Notes: generated by a model not told the origin, from the letters alone. Shown: positions 1 through 11,436, numbered from the stretch's first letter. The stretch: 64,000 nucleotides of DNA from Hygrophila difformis (GCA_030278955.1 JAOANR010000005.1:3701431-3765430); one strand, 5' to 3'. A program made the numbers and translations.

Positions 1-153
1 GGGTATATATCGAACTTACTGAAATATCGGTATAACAACGGTATGGAAATATTTCATACCGAAAATTTCGGTATACCGACGGTGTACCGTAAAATTCGGT
101 ACAGTATACGCTACGTCGAATTTTTTTCGGTATACCGTACCGACCCACCCCTA
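1..153. mobile_element. Right end of a non-autonomous hAT-like element
   Basis: The first 153 bases repeat GGTATACCG/CGGTATACC motifs and end in GACCCACCCCTA, the reverse complement of the TAGGGGTGGG-type terminus shared with the well-bounded element at 5496-6159. The left end lies outside the window, so its target duplication cannot be checked. No coding capacity is visible. The hAT assignment rests on the terminus only. Confidence 0.55.
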
Positions 154-1285
154 CATGAGATAGTATATGTGAATTGGTGGTAAATATATAAATAAATAAA
201 TAAATACATAACGAGGTAACTTACATTAATTAAGACGGCCGCAGAACCCCATCGGCAACTTGTGTTGTATACAAGTAGAAGCCGATAGGAATTTTACATA
301 TACCAATGTAATATTTTTGTGTATACTACAAATTAAATATTCTTGTGCGTCTTAAGGATTGTTTTTATTTTTCGAAAAAGGTCTACCACACATTATTTTT
401 GGACCCAATTAAGATATGAGAAATATTTCCTTCATTTTCTTGAAAGTGAGACATGTTAGAGTTTTAATATTGTTTATAATTTTTGGGTATACCGGTATCA
501 CATGTCACATTGAGCCAAAAATTAATTTCTCGAGGATCTGGTGCTCATTGATTAAGGGTTTTCTTTCCTAAAGAAGAATTAAGCATAAAAAAATATAAAA
601 AAAAATATAAGTTAAATTAATTTATCTAATCATATAGTTTTATAATATTAATTTCTTTTATAATTTTTATTTAATTTTATTTGAATTATTAATCATTAAA
701 AATATAGGGCACATTGCACATTAGAAAAAAAAGAAAAAACAAACAAATAAACAAAACAAAAAGTAATGTCTTTATTCACCCAAATGCAAAACATTTTTTA
801 TAGATCAGAAAAGAAAGATTATTGTTACACACAAACACTAATAAAATCTTAATATTATTATGATATCATAAATGGTGACTAGCATTTTATTACCACATGG
901 CACAGCTGAAACTAAAATTAAGATCCCTCTAAACTTTTGTGTTTAGGTTATAGATTGATCCGCTGCGCCAAACCAGCCTCACGAGTCACGGTTACATAGT
1001 TTACTATGTAGAAAATTTTCGGATTCGATCGCTACAATTATCGTAGCTAACTAATTTCAGTCGCTGAAATTATATAATTAATTGCTAACGAATTTCGGTC
1101 GCGGATTCAATCACTAACCCCTTTAGTGACGCCGGTTAATGTGTTATGTTTGATTTTTTGACAATATTCAGTGTGCAGTGTTCGTATAATCATATAGTTT
1201 TAGAATATACTATTATTTTACACGCTTTTTAGTTGTACATATATTTTAGAATATTAGCTGATTAAAGCATGACTATCAAACAAGA
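154..1285. other. AT-rich intergenic spacer
   Basis: No gene or RNA is recognised. The stretch has A/T homopolymers and, around 1010-1130, repeated short ATTTCAGTCGCTGAAATT-like dyads that could be the relic of a DNA transposon subterminal region, but no bounded element could be defined. Confidence 0.5.
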
Positions 1286-1461
1286 CAATTTTTTTTTTTG
1301 TTTAACCGCCTATACAGGCTAGGAAAAGGTGGTGAGAGTACATGCCACACACATTAAAAAAAAATAGAGGGGAGGATAAGGACAGGGTGGGCAATCGAAC
1401 CCCATCCTATAAGTTCTACCAACCTATAATTTAGGAGTTGGGAGACTTTACACCCATCCCC
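1286..1461 (-). mobile_element. tRNA-derived SINE
   Basis: On the minus strand the element starts with a tRNA-like head and ends in an A-tail (the T-run at 1288-1299). A B-box-like GGTTCGATTGCCC reads on the minus strand near 1388-1400. It is flanked by direct repeats ATCAAACAAGA at 1275-1285 and 1462-1472. Related copies lie at 10121-10287 and 55972-56145, so this is a SINE family active in this genome. Non-coding; mobilised in trans by a LINE. Confidence 0.75.
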
Positions 1462-1868
1462 ATCAAACAAGAAAAACTTGTTTCCACATATGGAATATTT
1501 AATCTTACATTTTTTGGTTGAAGCCGAATCCTAGCTGGCGTCCGAATGTTGTCGTTACAATTAGCAGACAAAAATCTTGTAATATCATATTATCCGTTGC
1601 CCTTTCCACCCACTTTCCTCACTGCCCTAATTATACTTATTACTATTAATAAATCCATATTACTGGTAACTACTTAATAAGTCACACATAACTACAAAAA
1701 TGTCCAATGTAAGAAACTGCTTCCTTCTATCCACCAGCCCTCACGCTTCCACACTCCTGGGATCCCCACTCCGTTTCAATCTATGAAGCCTGCTGTTTAC
1801 CGTTTTCACGCAGGGAGTAAAACTCCCGGGAGTCCGAAAAATACTTCCCATTTCCCACCAATCCAGCG

Positions 1869-1876
1869 TATAAATA
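1869..1876 (+). promoter_or_regulatory. TATA box of the cyclin gene
   Basis: TATAAATA sits 126 bases upstream of the cyclin ATG in a short pyrimidine-rich leader, a normal position for a plant core promoter. The transcription start itself is not determined. Confidence 0.6.
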
Positions 1877-1994
1877 CCTCTCAACCGTCACCCTTAATTT
1901 CCGCCCAAATTGAAGCCCACAAAACCCTAATCCCCAAATCCAGTTCCAGTAAAAAGACGCGCACCGATTCCGATTCCCTCGCTAATCGCCAACA

Positions 1995-2759
1995 ATGGCC
2001 TTGATTTCTCCGCGGAAACTCCGGTGCGATCTGTACTCCGGCTCCGATAACAACACCACCCCCCCGTTGGTGATTTCCGTTCTCGCTTCCTTGATTGAGC
2101 GAACCGTCGCCAGAAACCAGAGGATCGCCGGGAATCGTGGCAGGTCCCCCTCGGTTTCCCGTGCGCGGATTTTCGATGCCGCCGAGACGCCGGACATGAC
2201 GGTCCAGTCCTATCTGGAGCGGATTTTCCGGTACACCAGAGCCGGACCGTCGGTCTTCGTCGTGGCCTACGTCTACATCGACCGCTTCTGCCAGAACTTC
2301 CCTGAATTCCGAATCGGATCCGCGAATGTCCATCGGCTGCTCATCACCACTGTCATGGTGGCATCCAAATACGTTGAAGACATGTAAGTTCTGCCTCAAT
2401 TTCAAAGTTCCCCAATTCAATTCCGAAATTGGATGTTGATTAAGGTTGGGGATATTAAACTCTTAATTAATGGGAATTATCTTGTTGTTAACAGGAACTA
2501 TAGAAATTCATACTATGCAAAAGTTGGTGGAGTGGGAACAATAGAGATGAACAAATTGGAGATGGAATTCTTGTTCATGATGAAATTCAAGTTACATGTG
2601 AATGTGAGTGTGTATGAGAGTTACTGCAGGCATTTGGAGAGGGAAGTGAGCATAGGAGGAGGATACCAAATAGAGAGGGCATTGAGATGTGCTGAAGAGA
2701 TTAAGGCTAAGCAAATGCAAGGAAAGGGTCACACCAATTATGCCCATCTTTTGCTGTAA
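1995..2759 (+). CDS. CYCU2: P/U-type cyclin (CYCU2/CYCP3-like), two exons
   Basis: Exon 1 is 1995-2383, the intron 2384-2494 (GTAAGT...ACAG) and exon 2 2495-2759, giving 217 residues, the usual size for plant U-type cyclins. The start MALISPRKLR and the segments VISVLASLIERT, DMTVQSYLERI, VVAYVYIDRF and LLITTVMVASKY, then NYRNSYYAKVGG and ESYCRHLEREV after the splice, match the conserved cyclin-N fold of the CYCP3/CYCU2 subgroup as I remember it. These cyclins bind A-type CDKs; some members link phosphate or sugar status to division. The reading frame is intact across the junction and a TATA box lies 126 bases upstream. The short C-terminal tail ends in AHLLL. Confidence 0.93.
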
Positions 2760-3468
2760 AAAAGTGTAAATCATTTCTTTGTTTTAGGCACTTGTATTTA
2801 AGGATGGTCAAGGCTGTGTTGTATGTATGTATCTACCATGGAAAAATTGGAGTCTACTTGTACAGTAAATTGTTGTGATTTGTAAAGTTGTAATTAGATT
2901 TAATTCTTATAATGTAGAATGTAGATTGTAGCATTATTGATGGATGAAAAAATGTAGTTCTGATTTTTTTAATAATTAGTATCGGTTTAATTAAATTTAT
3001 ACTAATAAGAAAGTAGTACTTAATATAATGCCATCAAAAGTAAAGAATGAAATTGAAGAGAAATAAAGAAAATAATTCCACTCTCAACTTCTTAAAAAAT
3101 ATGGAAGGAATAAAACACATAGTTATATGGAAGGAGTTCTGTTTGAAACGAGAAATGGAAACAAAAACACGGACCGCTGGCACGAGTGAATCGGGAACAA
3201 TGTATAGCATCATTTCTTAAAAAATATTAGTAAAATATATTCAATTTAATAAATAGTTTTAATTAAGTAGTATATAGTATATATATTATACATGAAGTAA
3301 TTTTAATTATATGAAATAAATAAATAACTAAAAATTATCACTCCAATTTTTTTTACTCCTTATTCTCAAGTATCATGTCCATTAACTAAGTCATTTACTA
3401 CACATTGTATTTCTCTATTTCCCATGTACATTGGCTTTCCATTTCCCTAAGTCAATTCAAAAATGCCT
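2760..3468. other. 3' flank of the cyclin gene, AT-rich
   Basis: Contains the cyclin 3' UTR with AT-rich possible polyadenylation signals around 2895-2950, then AT-rich spacer. No further gene or bounded repeat is seen. Confidence 0.5.
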
Positions 3469-4190
3469 CTATGGGATGCATGGTTGGGCACCGAAGGAGG
3501 GGAGGGGAAGGTGGTCTGGTGGGAGGACGTCGATGACCCGTGGACTGAGGTGAAGATCTTGGAAGATGAGGTTGAGGGTGTTGTTGGCGGGGCGAGAGGT
3601 GGTAGCTCGACCACCAGTGCTAGAACCGGGATCAACAAATGGTTCTTTGATGTCCATAAGAGCATTCAAATGGTTTTGATTTTGACTGACAAGATTAGAG
3701 TGATTTCCAGATTCAGTGTGTTCGTCTGAATTGAACCAATATCCAAGGACCAAAACCATTCTACTCCTATCTTGATCTGTTATAGCAAGGTGAGCATTCA
3801 AGTCAGGGCAGGAGATATTACTATGACCATACTTGCCGCAGTGAAAACAAACCAACTTGATGTTTTCATATTCAATATTAATAACATTATCCTCAAGAAT
3901 TACTTGCGACCTAAGGGGTTTATCCGAGTCGATTTTGACTGAGAGACGAGCATAATGACCCCTAGCCGTAGTATCCGTATTAAAATCCATGCAAAGGACT
4001 TGTCCTACTGCAGATCCCACTTGAAGCAAATAAGGCCGGTTGTAGAGGTGCATCGGAATTCTGGGAAGCCATATCCAAATTACCATAGAACTGATCACAT
4101 TAGTGGAAGGATTAAACTTCTCTTCCCAGGGTTGAACATGAAGAGATAGACCCGAGACCATCTAGGGTCCGCCAGTAAGGGCATGGAGAG
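3469..4190 (-). pseudogene. LINE ORF1 (gag-like) fragment with zinc knuckle
   Basis: The minus strand is open for 230 codons (4161-3469). It resembles L1-type plant LINE ORF1: the end of a DUF4283-like domain (VQPWEEKFNPS, WIWLPRIPMHLYN, RLSVKIDSDKPL) followed by a CCHC knuckle CFHCGKYGHSNISC with full C-x2-C-x4-H-x4-C spacing. A stop just upstream of the first Met interrupts what looks like the conserved GGPW stretch. No endonuclease, RT or A-tail is adjacent, so this is an internal fragment of a dead element. ORF1 proteins bind RNA in the LINE particle. Confidence 0.75.
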
Positions 4191-4285
4191 CGTCACTTTT
4201 TTCTTATCAATTGTTGATTAGATTAACCGTAATTGTATTTGTAAGTGTGATTCCGATTACATTTTTGTTTTGTTTTTGTGTGTGT

Positions 4286-4577
4286 TTAGGCAGGTATTTT
4301 TGGGGAGGGCGGGGGAGAGAGCACGGAGAGAGTGAGCTCCGGCAGAGGCTTGAATGAGGAGACGGTGGAGATAATCAGCAGCGACAATTCCGGTCCGGGA
4401 AGTTGCGCTCCAATGAGGAGTTTGGAATTCCTTCTAAAGAAGATCGCTACATCAACATTGATCAAATTGACGGCGGCGACGATAATGACGACGGGGATAA
4501 CGTCGAAAAAAAGAAGAGGAAAAACCATCAGCACACACTTGAACAAATTGCAGCAATGGAGGCGTACATTCTTCCCT
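4286..4577 (+). pseudogene. Possible HD-ZIP IV homeobox gene fragment
   Basis: After a TTTAG acceptor-like site, the frame beginning at 4403 encodes an acidic stretch (GGDDNDDGDN) followed by KKKRKNHQHTLEQIAAMEAY. The last part resembles the start of class IV HD-ZIP homeodomains (basic KKK-R, then H-T-x-x-Q-I-x-x-M-E-A). The similarity ends after about 20 homeodomain residues, before helices 2 and 3, and an in-frame stop follows. It can only be a captured or truncated fragment. The assignment is from memory of the family and the match is short, so it may be chance. Confidence 0.4.
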
Positions 4578-5332
4578 ATTACGTATTTTCCTCTTACTGC
4601 AGAATAAACGTGCAAGCCTTATTTTTCATTTGTAGAAGATTCTAATTATAATGATTTTTCTTTTGGTTTTCAATTATTAAAAACATAAATTTTACCCAAT
4701 AATTTGATTGTTGTGACAACCTAAAAATCAAAAATTAGTTTACTCTTACACTATTAATCACATTACTTTATGTTCAACTTCACAAATCATTTTTTTTAGA
4801 TTATCCCCAAGCTAAAAAATCATTCAACTTCACAAATCATTTTGATTTAACTTCTCTTAATAACTTTATTAATTAATAAAAAAATTAAAATGTCTTTAGT
4901 GACCATATTCATTATTTTTTAAAATTAAATTCAACTCAATACAATATTCTAAGACTATTTAAAATTTAGTTTAACCATATATTTGTTGGTAATAAAATTT
5001 CAATATTTTTATTGAATTTATATGTTACTAGCTGCAAAAAAAGAGGGACTTAACAGCGACACACGTCAAATGCTAGTGCCTTGGATTTTTATCTACAAAA
5101 AAAATATAATGAAATGGAGGGGGAAAGAAACATTGATTTGTCTATATAAAATATTTTGAAAAATTCTAAAACATACGTTTTAATTAAAATTTTTTGGTAA
5201 CCGGGTATCCCCAGGCCACATTGGACCCAAGACTAATTAAATTTGATCAAATTAAATTAAAAATACGCATCGGATAAAATTGCAAATATACTTTGAAAAT
5301 CGAAAAAAAGAAAAGGAAAAAAGGCACTATAT
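4578..5332. other. AT-rich intergenic spacer
   Basis: No ORF with recognisable content. A short stretch at 5195-5240 (GGTAACCGGGTATCC, then CCACATTGGACCC) resembles one at 485-530, suggesting an old dispersed repeat, but neither copy has clear ends. Confidence 0.4.
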
Positions 5333-5337
5333 ATATT

Positions 5338-6557
5338 TGTTAACGGTGAAATCTTGGAGGAACAGAATCTCTCTTTTATTGATAAACTTGGGAAAGATTA
5401 CAAAGAATATAGCAAAGCAAATTACAGGAATTGAAAGAAAGTAGTAAGAGAATTAAAAACAGAAAGCAGTAAAATTGCAGAAAACTATAAAGAAATAGGG
5501 GTGGGCGTTGGGTCGGGTTTGTGAGTTCGGGTTAGTCGGGTTCGGGTAGAAAAATAAATTACCCGCCCATTATCCGACATTGGTGGGTACCCGACATGTC
5601 GGGTACCCGATCGGGTCGGGTACCCACTATTTTTTCTAAAAAATTAAAGAAAAATCTTTTTTTTTAAAAAAATAAAACAAACTATTAAAGAAACTTTGAT
5701 AAATTCAATAATCACCATCATGATTTATAATTTATAAATTAATAAGAATGAGAATATACTCATTCATTAACGAATAAAAGACAAGAATTGACTAATAATA
5801 TTTCAAAAAAAATAGGGATTGAGGTTTTACCCTTTTGGTTTGCATAAAATTATGTAATTAGAAATACTAAAAAATAAATACTCTCTAAATTGTGAGAATT
5901 TTTTTTTAAAAAAAAAGATAGACATTTTTTAATAAATAAAATAAAATATTTTTTTTTTAAAAAAAAAAGTCGGGTAATTCGGGTACCCGATCGGGGAATT
6001 CGGGTTCATTTGTAAAACCCGATACCCGACCCGATCTACTAACTTCGGGTTCGGGTACCCGACTTCGGGTTTTTTCGGGTTCGGGTACCCAACCCGATCC
6101 CACTATTTTTCGGGTTCGGGTCGGGTACCCGATTAACCCACCCCATTCGCCCACCCCTATAAAGAAAGTAAAATAAGTAAATGTGGTTCTTTGAAGAGTG
6201 TTGGAGATGTCTTGTTTTGGTGCCACATCTAACTTATATAGGGTTGGGGAACTTAGGGTTTCTGAGGCCCATGAACCCTTCCCTCAACGCTTCACCATGA
6301 TTTTCTTCTATTTGGTGATGCTCAATCGCGATTTGTTTCCTTTGATGGCACCTCACGTGATTTTCCTTCCTTCTATGGTGCCTCACCATGATCCTTTTTC
6401 CTTGTATGGTGTTTCACCCTACTGTCTCCACAATTCTCTAGATCGTGTCCTATTCTTCAGTCCCCTCTACCGGATATATCTTTACGGACTTGACCGAGCA
6501 TTTGGCAATTGGGCCAGAAAGTGATGGGCTTTGGTATTTTTTTTTATTGGGTTAACA
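5338..6557 (-). repeat. 3' LTR of the gag-only element (split by a hAT insertion)
   Basis: Matches the LTR at 9497-10045 over its whole length once the nested element and one 8-bp duplication are removed (548 versus 549 bp). Termini are TGTTAAC and GTTAACA. Confidence 0.88.
5496..6159. mobile_element. Non-autonomous hAT-type element nested in an LTR
   Basis: The 664-bp element has perfect 12-bp terminal inverted repeats (TAGGGGTGGGCG and CGCCCACCCCTA) and a perfect 8-bp duplication TAAAGAAA (5488-5495 and 6160-6167). The interior is AT-rich, with CGGGTACCCGA motifs crowded toward both ends. The intact LTR at 9497-10045 has one copy of the target at about 9630, an empty site that fixes both boundaries. 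No transposase is encoded. An 8-bp duplication is diagnostic of the hAT superfamily. Confidence 0.92.
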
Positions 6558-6649
6558 GATGCCCATTCGCGCATTTTGTCTGATTAGCACTTTAAAGACA
6601 AATTTGCGCGCTTAAACTTAGGGTCTGGAGTCTCGGCCTATTAAAGCAC

Positions 6650-7760
6650 ATTGGGGTGAACCCTAACCCTGTAAAAGCCACTTCTCTCAAATTTTGGCAA
6701 GTTTCCAAAATTTTGATTCACTTTCCAAATTTTCTATTCTCTCCTTTTTCGGCCGCCGCCATTGAGACCGCCGGGCACCACTGCTCCGCCGTCATCCATT
6801 GTCATCGGAGCCGCCATCGTAGGTCGTCCTCCACCGCCAGCCTTCTCGCGGGAGCCACCATCGAGATCGGAGGCCGCCAGCCCCATAGCGGAGCCACCAT
6901 TGAGATCCCCGGAAGCCAACTTCAGATCCGCCGTTACCATCCAGCGCCGCCATCTTCATTGCTCCCGGAGGCCGCCGCCATCGTCCGCCACTGAAGACGC
7001 CGCCTCCCTTTGCTCAAGGGCCGCCGCCATCCCCTTGTTCAGAGGCCGCCGCCATCATCCGTGCTCAGGGACCACCGCCATCATCCTTTCATGAGCCGTC
7101 ATCCAGGTCCCCTCCTCAAGCTGCCATCTTTGATCCGGAGCAAGACCGCTGCCAGCCATCGACGTCCCGGAGGCCGCCACTGCCGAGGGCCGCAATCCTC
7201 ACGCGAGAACGCCACCATTCTCTGCCCGAGGGCCGCCACCCCTCGACTTCTTCCGGGCCGCCATCTATGGACTAGGGGACTGCCGCCATCGTTGCGTGAA
7301 ATGAGAGTGCCGTCACCTCCGCGATCAAGTCTGCCACTTGAATCCTAGGCCGCCACCTCGATCCGCTCCAAGTTGCGAGGGCCTCCAGCCAGTTCCCGGC
7401 TGCCATCCGATGGGTGCTTGGGATCCAGATCTTCAAGCTGCCATCCAGTGTGCTCCGGGCTGCCACTTACCAGCCTAAGGCCGCCACCCATCCCGCCTAG
7501 GGCCGCCACCCTCAATCGCGAACGAGGCCGCCACACCTGTTCCAGGCCGCCACTTGACTTGGCCACGAGCCGCCCAGGCCTCCGTGCCTCGGGACTCCGT
7601 CATGTCTCGGAGCTCCGTCGTGCATCGGAGCTCATCCTCCGTGCCTCGGGGCTCATCGGCCGTGCCTCGGGGCTCCGCCGTGCCTCCGGGCTCCGCTGCC
7701 ATTCTAGGGTTGCCAGCCGCCACTGCTCCACTCCGGGCCGCTATTCGAGAATGAGCCACG
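6650..7760. repeat. GC-rich CCGCCA-repeat block inside the gag-only element
   Basis: This block is much richer in GC than its surroundings and is built of degenerate GCCGCCATC-like units. At about 7576-7700 there is a short tandem run of CGTGCCTCGGGGCTC-like units. Several 60-200 codon frames are open on both strands, but they encode only Arg/Pro/Ser/Ala-rich shadows. It lies between gag and the 3' LTR, where pol would be in an autonomous element. Confidence 0.6.
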
Positions 7761-7858
7761 GTGACATCCTCAGTCAGGCCGCCATAATCAGCCAGACGCC
7801 ATCCTCAGTCACCGACTACTCGGCCTCCAAGGCCGCTGTCGACGGTATTCCAGGGCCA

Positions 7859-8956
7859 CTATCCAGGGTTTTTACCACTCAAGGTTACTACATTGGCCAC
7901 CACCCTTGGTCCATCTTCCTCCTTATCGTGTTTCAATTCCTCAAAACGAGTCTCGTGTGTAGGTAGACGCTTATCATCTTGTTCCTTAAGGAACTTTTCC
8001 AAGCGGGCCGCTTTCTCGGCTAGCTGGGCAAGATCAGAGAAATCCTGCATAATTAAACGTTCTTTCAACTTTGGCAACATATTCGCCACTGCAATATTGG
8101 CTATCTCCCTATGAGGGACTGCCATAGTGCATCGGCTCTTAAGTCGCTGTAGTCTGTTAATAAAGGTGCTTGCCGCCTCATCGGCAAATTGCTTGGCATT
8201 ATTAAGGTCTGCAAGACTCACTTGTGTCAACGGTGTGTAGAATCTGCTATGGAATGCTCACTCCAGTTCGTCCCAATTTTGAATTGAATTAGCCCGCAAT
8301 GATACATACCACGCATAGGCGGGTCCAGTAAGGGATAAACTGAACCGTCTCAAATTCAACCAATCGTCGGTTGCCGCTTCACCACACTGGGTGGTGAATT
8401 TGCCCACATGCTCCACAGTTGACTTGCCATTGTCCCCCGAGAATGTAGTGAATTCGGGCATCTTGAAACCCCTTGGGTAGGGCTGCATGGTGTCTACCCG
8501 GTCAGGATATGGCTTTCTGTACGTGGGCCGCTCCATCGGCTTTCACTGAATCCCAAAGTGCTGCTGCATCATATCTGCGAGCAATTCGGGCGAGATTGCT
8601 GGTGCCTTCGTATGAGGTATAGTGGCTAGAGGAGGCACGGCGGCTTGAGCGACAGGTATCGCGGCCACTCCACATGGTTGTGGCTCCTGCTCTCCTATGG
8701 CGACTGGTGTGATGGGTGCCATCGCCACTCCACATGGATGTGGTGCCTGCCCCCCTAGGATTGGTGGTATCCAACCAGGGTTTAGAGGCGCCGCCACATA
8801 AGGTGTGGTCGGAACGTTCGGCACATGAGGTGCTGCCTGACGTGGCGCCATGCTAGGTCCGACCGCCGTAAAGCCCGACGTAGTGCTGGCCATCATCAAG
8901 GGACTCGATGGAGCATAGATCGGCATGGGTGGTGCTGTGTAACCCAAGTTCGGCAC
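7859..8956 (-). pseudogene. Degenerate gypsy-type gag
   Basis: Three open segments lie in one minus-strand frame: 8956-8543 (Pro/Ala-rich N-terminal part), 8536-8258 and 8230-7859. The second carries the retrotransposon gag core (FKMPEFTTFSGDNGKS, LSLTGPAYAWY, NWDELE) and the third its helical continuation (TFINRLQRLKSRC, MLPKLKERL). They are separated by TGA codons at places where family members have Arg (for example before AFHSRFY), consistent with CGA to TGA change. Gag forms the capsid. No zinc knuckle or downstream pol is seen. Confidence 0.8.
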
Positions 8957-9475
8957 GCTGGGTGCCGCAGGAGCAAAAGCATAAGCAGCCTAATATGAAA
9001 ATGGGAACATACTGGACATACCTCCGGATCCTAGAGTGGTGGTTAGCCAAAAGTGATTCCCCAAGTCCGCTGTTGGTTGCCCGAAGACCCTGGATATGGG
9101 ATGTTTGGCGGCACAATAATGTCATTTGCCGGGGCAGCTCCATCTTGCTGAGTACGCAAGGAACCGCATATTCGGTCAGTTTTGATCGGCCATGGCAGGC
9201 CGCAACACATCCATTAGGTACCTCGTGAGTAAAGGCATAAACTCGGCCATCGATTCAGTCATTGATAGCCGTATTTGCTCGGATAATGTAGGGGCCTACA
9301 TAATCTCCTGTAGCGGTTGAGAGGTGCTCGCCGTCTCAATGGTGTCCTCAAACGGTGTTCGCACCGAAGTCTTCTCTTGTAGAGACATTTCTTCAACTCT
9401 TTGTGTCAAATCGCTCACAAATTTTCCAGATCCGAGACACATACACTCTTCAAAGCGGATATGGTTTCAATTTCG

Positions 9476-9493
9476 TGTCCACTGGGCGTGCCA
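9476..9493 (-). other. Primer binding site of the gag-only element
   Basis: Three bases inside the 5' LTR the minus strand reads TGGCACGCCCAGTGGACA, a typical plant LTR-retrotransposon primer site starting TGG. The matching tRNA was not determined. Confidence 0.65.
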
Positions 9494-9496
9494 ATT

Positions 9497-10045
9497 TGTT
9501 AACGGTGAAATCTTAGAGGAACAGAATCTCTCTTTTATTGATAAAATTGGGAAAGATGATAAGGAATATAGCAAAGCAAATTACAAGAATTGAAAGAAAG
9601 CGGTAAGGGAATTAAAAACAGAAAGCAGTAAAATTGCAGAAAGCTGCAAAGAAAGTAAAATAAGTAAATGCGGTTCTTTGAAAAGTGTTGGAGATGTCTT
9701 GTTTTGGTGCCACATCTAACTTATATAGGGTTGGGGAACTTAGGGTTTCTCAGGCCCATGAACCCTTCCCTCAATGCTTCACCATGATTTTCTTCTATTT
9801 GGTGATGCTCCGTCGCGATTTGTTTCCTTTGATGGCACCTCACGTTGATTTTCCTTCCTTCTATGGTGCCTCACCATGATCATTTTTCCTTTATGGTGCT
9901 TCACCCTACAGACTCCACAACTCTCTAGATCGTGTCCTATTCTTCAGTCCCTCTACCGGATATATTTTTACGTACTGGGCCGAGCATTTGACAATTGGGC
10001 CAGAAAGTGATAGGCATTGGTATTATTTTTTTTATTGGGTTAACA
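9497..10045 (-). repeat. 5' LTR of the gag-only element
   Basis: Uninterrupted 549-bp LTR, near-identical to the flanks of the split copy at 5338-6557. Transcription would start here on the minus strand. Confidence 0.88.
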
Positions 10046-10120
10046 ATATTGTATTATACGGAGTACAATATAGTACTATGTCCGACATGGCACGCAAAAT
10101 GATCAAAGCATCTCCGACAT

Positions 10121-10287
10121 TTTTTTTTGGAGCAACCATTAAAGGCCTGGAAAGGGATGGTGGGAGTCCATTTCATACAAATTACAAATGGAACAAATGG
10201 GAGGGATAGGGGGCCGGTGGGAATCAAACCTCCAACCTTCCATTGAAAGTCGAGAGACTTAACAACTTGGGCTAAGTCATCATCCTC
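10121..10287 (-). mobile_element. tRNA-derived SINE
   Basis: Same family as 1286-1461: T-run at the left (A-tail on the minus strand) and a tRNA-like head at the right with B-box-like GGTTTGATTCCCA and A-box-like TTAGCCCAAG on the minus strand. Flanked by imperfect direct repeats CATCTCCGACAT (10109-10120) and CATCTCCAATAT (10288-10299). Confidence 0.75.
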
Positions 10288-10399
10288 CATCTCCAATATT
10301 TGGCCATATTTAGCATTTGATACATTTAAAAAATGCAATGCCTTGCATTCCCTTTTCTTTTTTACTTTCTATTATCATTATTATTTTTTTTTTTAGACT

Positions 10400-10760
10400 T
10401 GTTGTGATAATAATATAAATAATATGTGTATGTGAGGTACGTAGTATGTGAGAGCTATGAAAACAATTATGATAGTGGTAGTAATTATGGTGAGATATTA
10501 GATGAGGTGATAAAGATAATTTGGTAAGGTGCATATACATTGAAAAGTGAGTGTAGACACTTGAATCAGTAATTGGAAGTGAAAGTGATAATCTTATTCA
10601 TCAATAATCCCTAGTATTTATAGGGAAACAACATGAGCTCAAAGTAATAGGAATAGTGAGTCATTGCTCCGTGTCATATGCTCAAGGAAGAGACATACAA
10701 TTTGATGACTTGTTGGACGTGCATGCATCAATTCATGTTATTAAATGCATGAATGTAACA
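10400..10760 (-). repeat. Copia LTR, 3' end of copy A
   Basis: 361 bp, TGTTGTGA...TGTAACA on the plus strand. Near-identical to 49095-49452, and its right-hand 92 bases match 52839-52930. Preceded by target duplication AGACT. Confidence 0.88.
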
Positions 10761-10913
10761 CTCCTCCTTTGGATGTTTTCTATAAAGAATATGCCTCGTT
10801 AAAACCTTACTTGGAAAAAACCCTATGGGAAAAAAAATCCAAGTTAGGAAAAAGAGTACATGATTCTTTATATTTAATTCTCCTCCTGATCAAAGCATCA
10901 GTTAAGATTCTTC

Positions 10914-11436
10914 AGTTGGCGCATCCCAATACTCTTTACAACTTCTCGAATGTTGTTGTTAGTAGTGCCTTGGTAAACAAATCAGCAAGATTATCAGCTG
11001 AACGGATTTTCTGCACATCTATTTCACCATTTTTCTGCAAAGCATGAGTAAAAAATAATTTTTGTGAAATATGTTTTGTTCTATATCTTTTTATATAGCT
11101 CCCTTTCAATTGCGCTATACAAGCCGCATTATCTTCATATAAAATAATTGGAGGGTTTTTATTTTCGGACGATAAACCACAATTCGTTTCTATATAGTTA
11201 GTCATGGATCTAATCCAAACACACTCCCGACTAGCTTCATGCATTGCTATGATTTCAGCATGATTTGATGAGGTGACCGTCAATGTTTGTTTCGTGGATC
11301 TCCACGATATTGCTGTATCACCACATGTGATTAAATAGCCAGTCTGTGACTTAGCTTTATGTGGGTCTGATAAGTACCCAGCATCGGCATAGCCGATTAA
11401 TTCATGTCGAGAATCGTATAAATAAAATAGACCCAT
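10914..11436 (-). pseudogene. Copia RNase H (copy A), cut by the LARD
   Basis: The minus strand encodes the copia RNase H tail: YADAGYLSDP, SWRSTKQT, SNHAEIIAMHEASRECVW, LYEDNAACIAQ, RTKHISQKLFF and ADLFTKALLTTTFEKL. Catalytic D/E/D positions are visible. The domain is truncated at 11436 by the LARD and continues at 19953, where the reading returns to MGL-type RT/RNaseH linker sequence as in the uninterrupted copy B at 49592-50185. Confidence 0.85.

Larger units (their letters stand above)
5338..10045 (-). mobile_element. Gag-only (TR-GAG-like) non-autonomous LTR retrotransposon
   Basis: Bounded by a perfect 5-bp duplication ATATT (5333-5337 and 10046-10050). Both LTRs begin TGTTAAC and end GTTAACA. 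The element reads on the minus strand: 5' LTR 9497-10045, primer site, a degenerate gag, a GC-rich non-coding block, then the 3' LTR 5338-6557. Without the nested hAT element it is about 4.0 kb. No protease, RT or integrase is present, so it would have needed a partner element. This layout fits the gag-only class described in plants. Confidence 0.88.

Noticed and set aside
1783..2004. 73-codon ORF overlapping the cyclin leader
   Set aside because: It lies over the TATA box and 5' UTR in another frame and has no recognisable content.
6656..7966. Several Arg/Pro/Ser-rich ORFs on both strands
   Set aside because: They are products of the GC-rich repeat block with few stops; no domain and no consistent frame.
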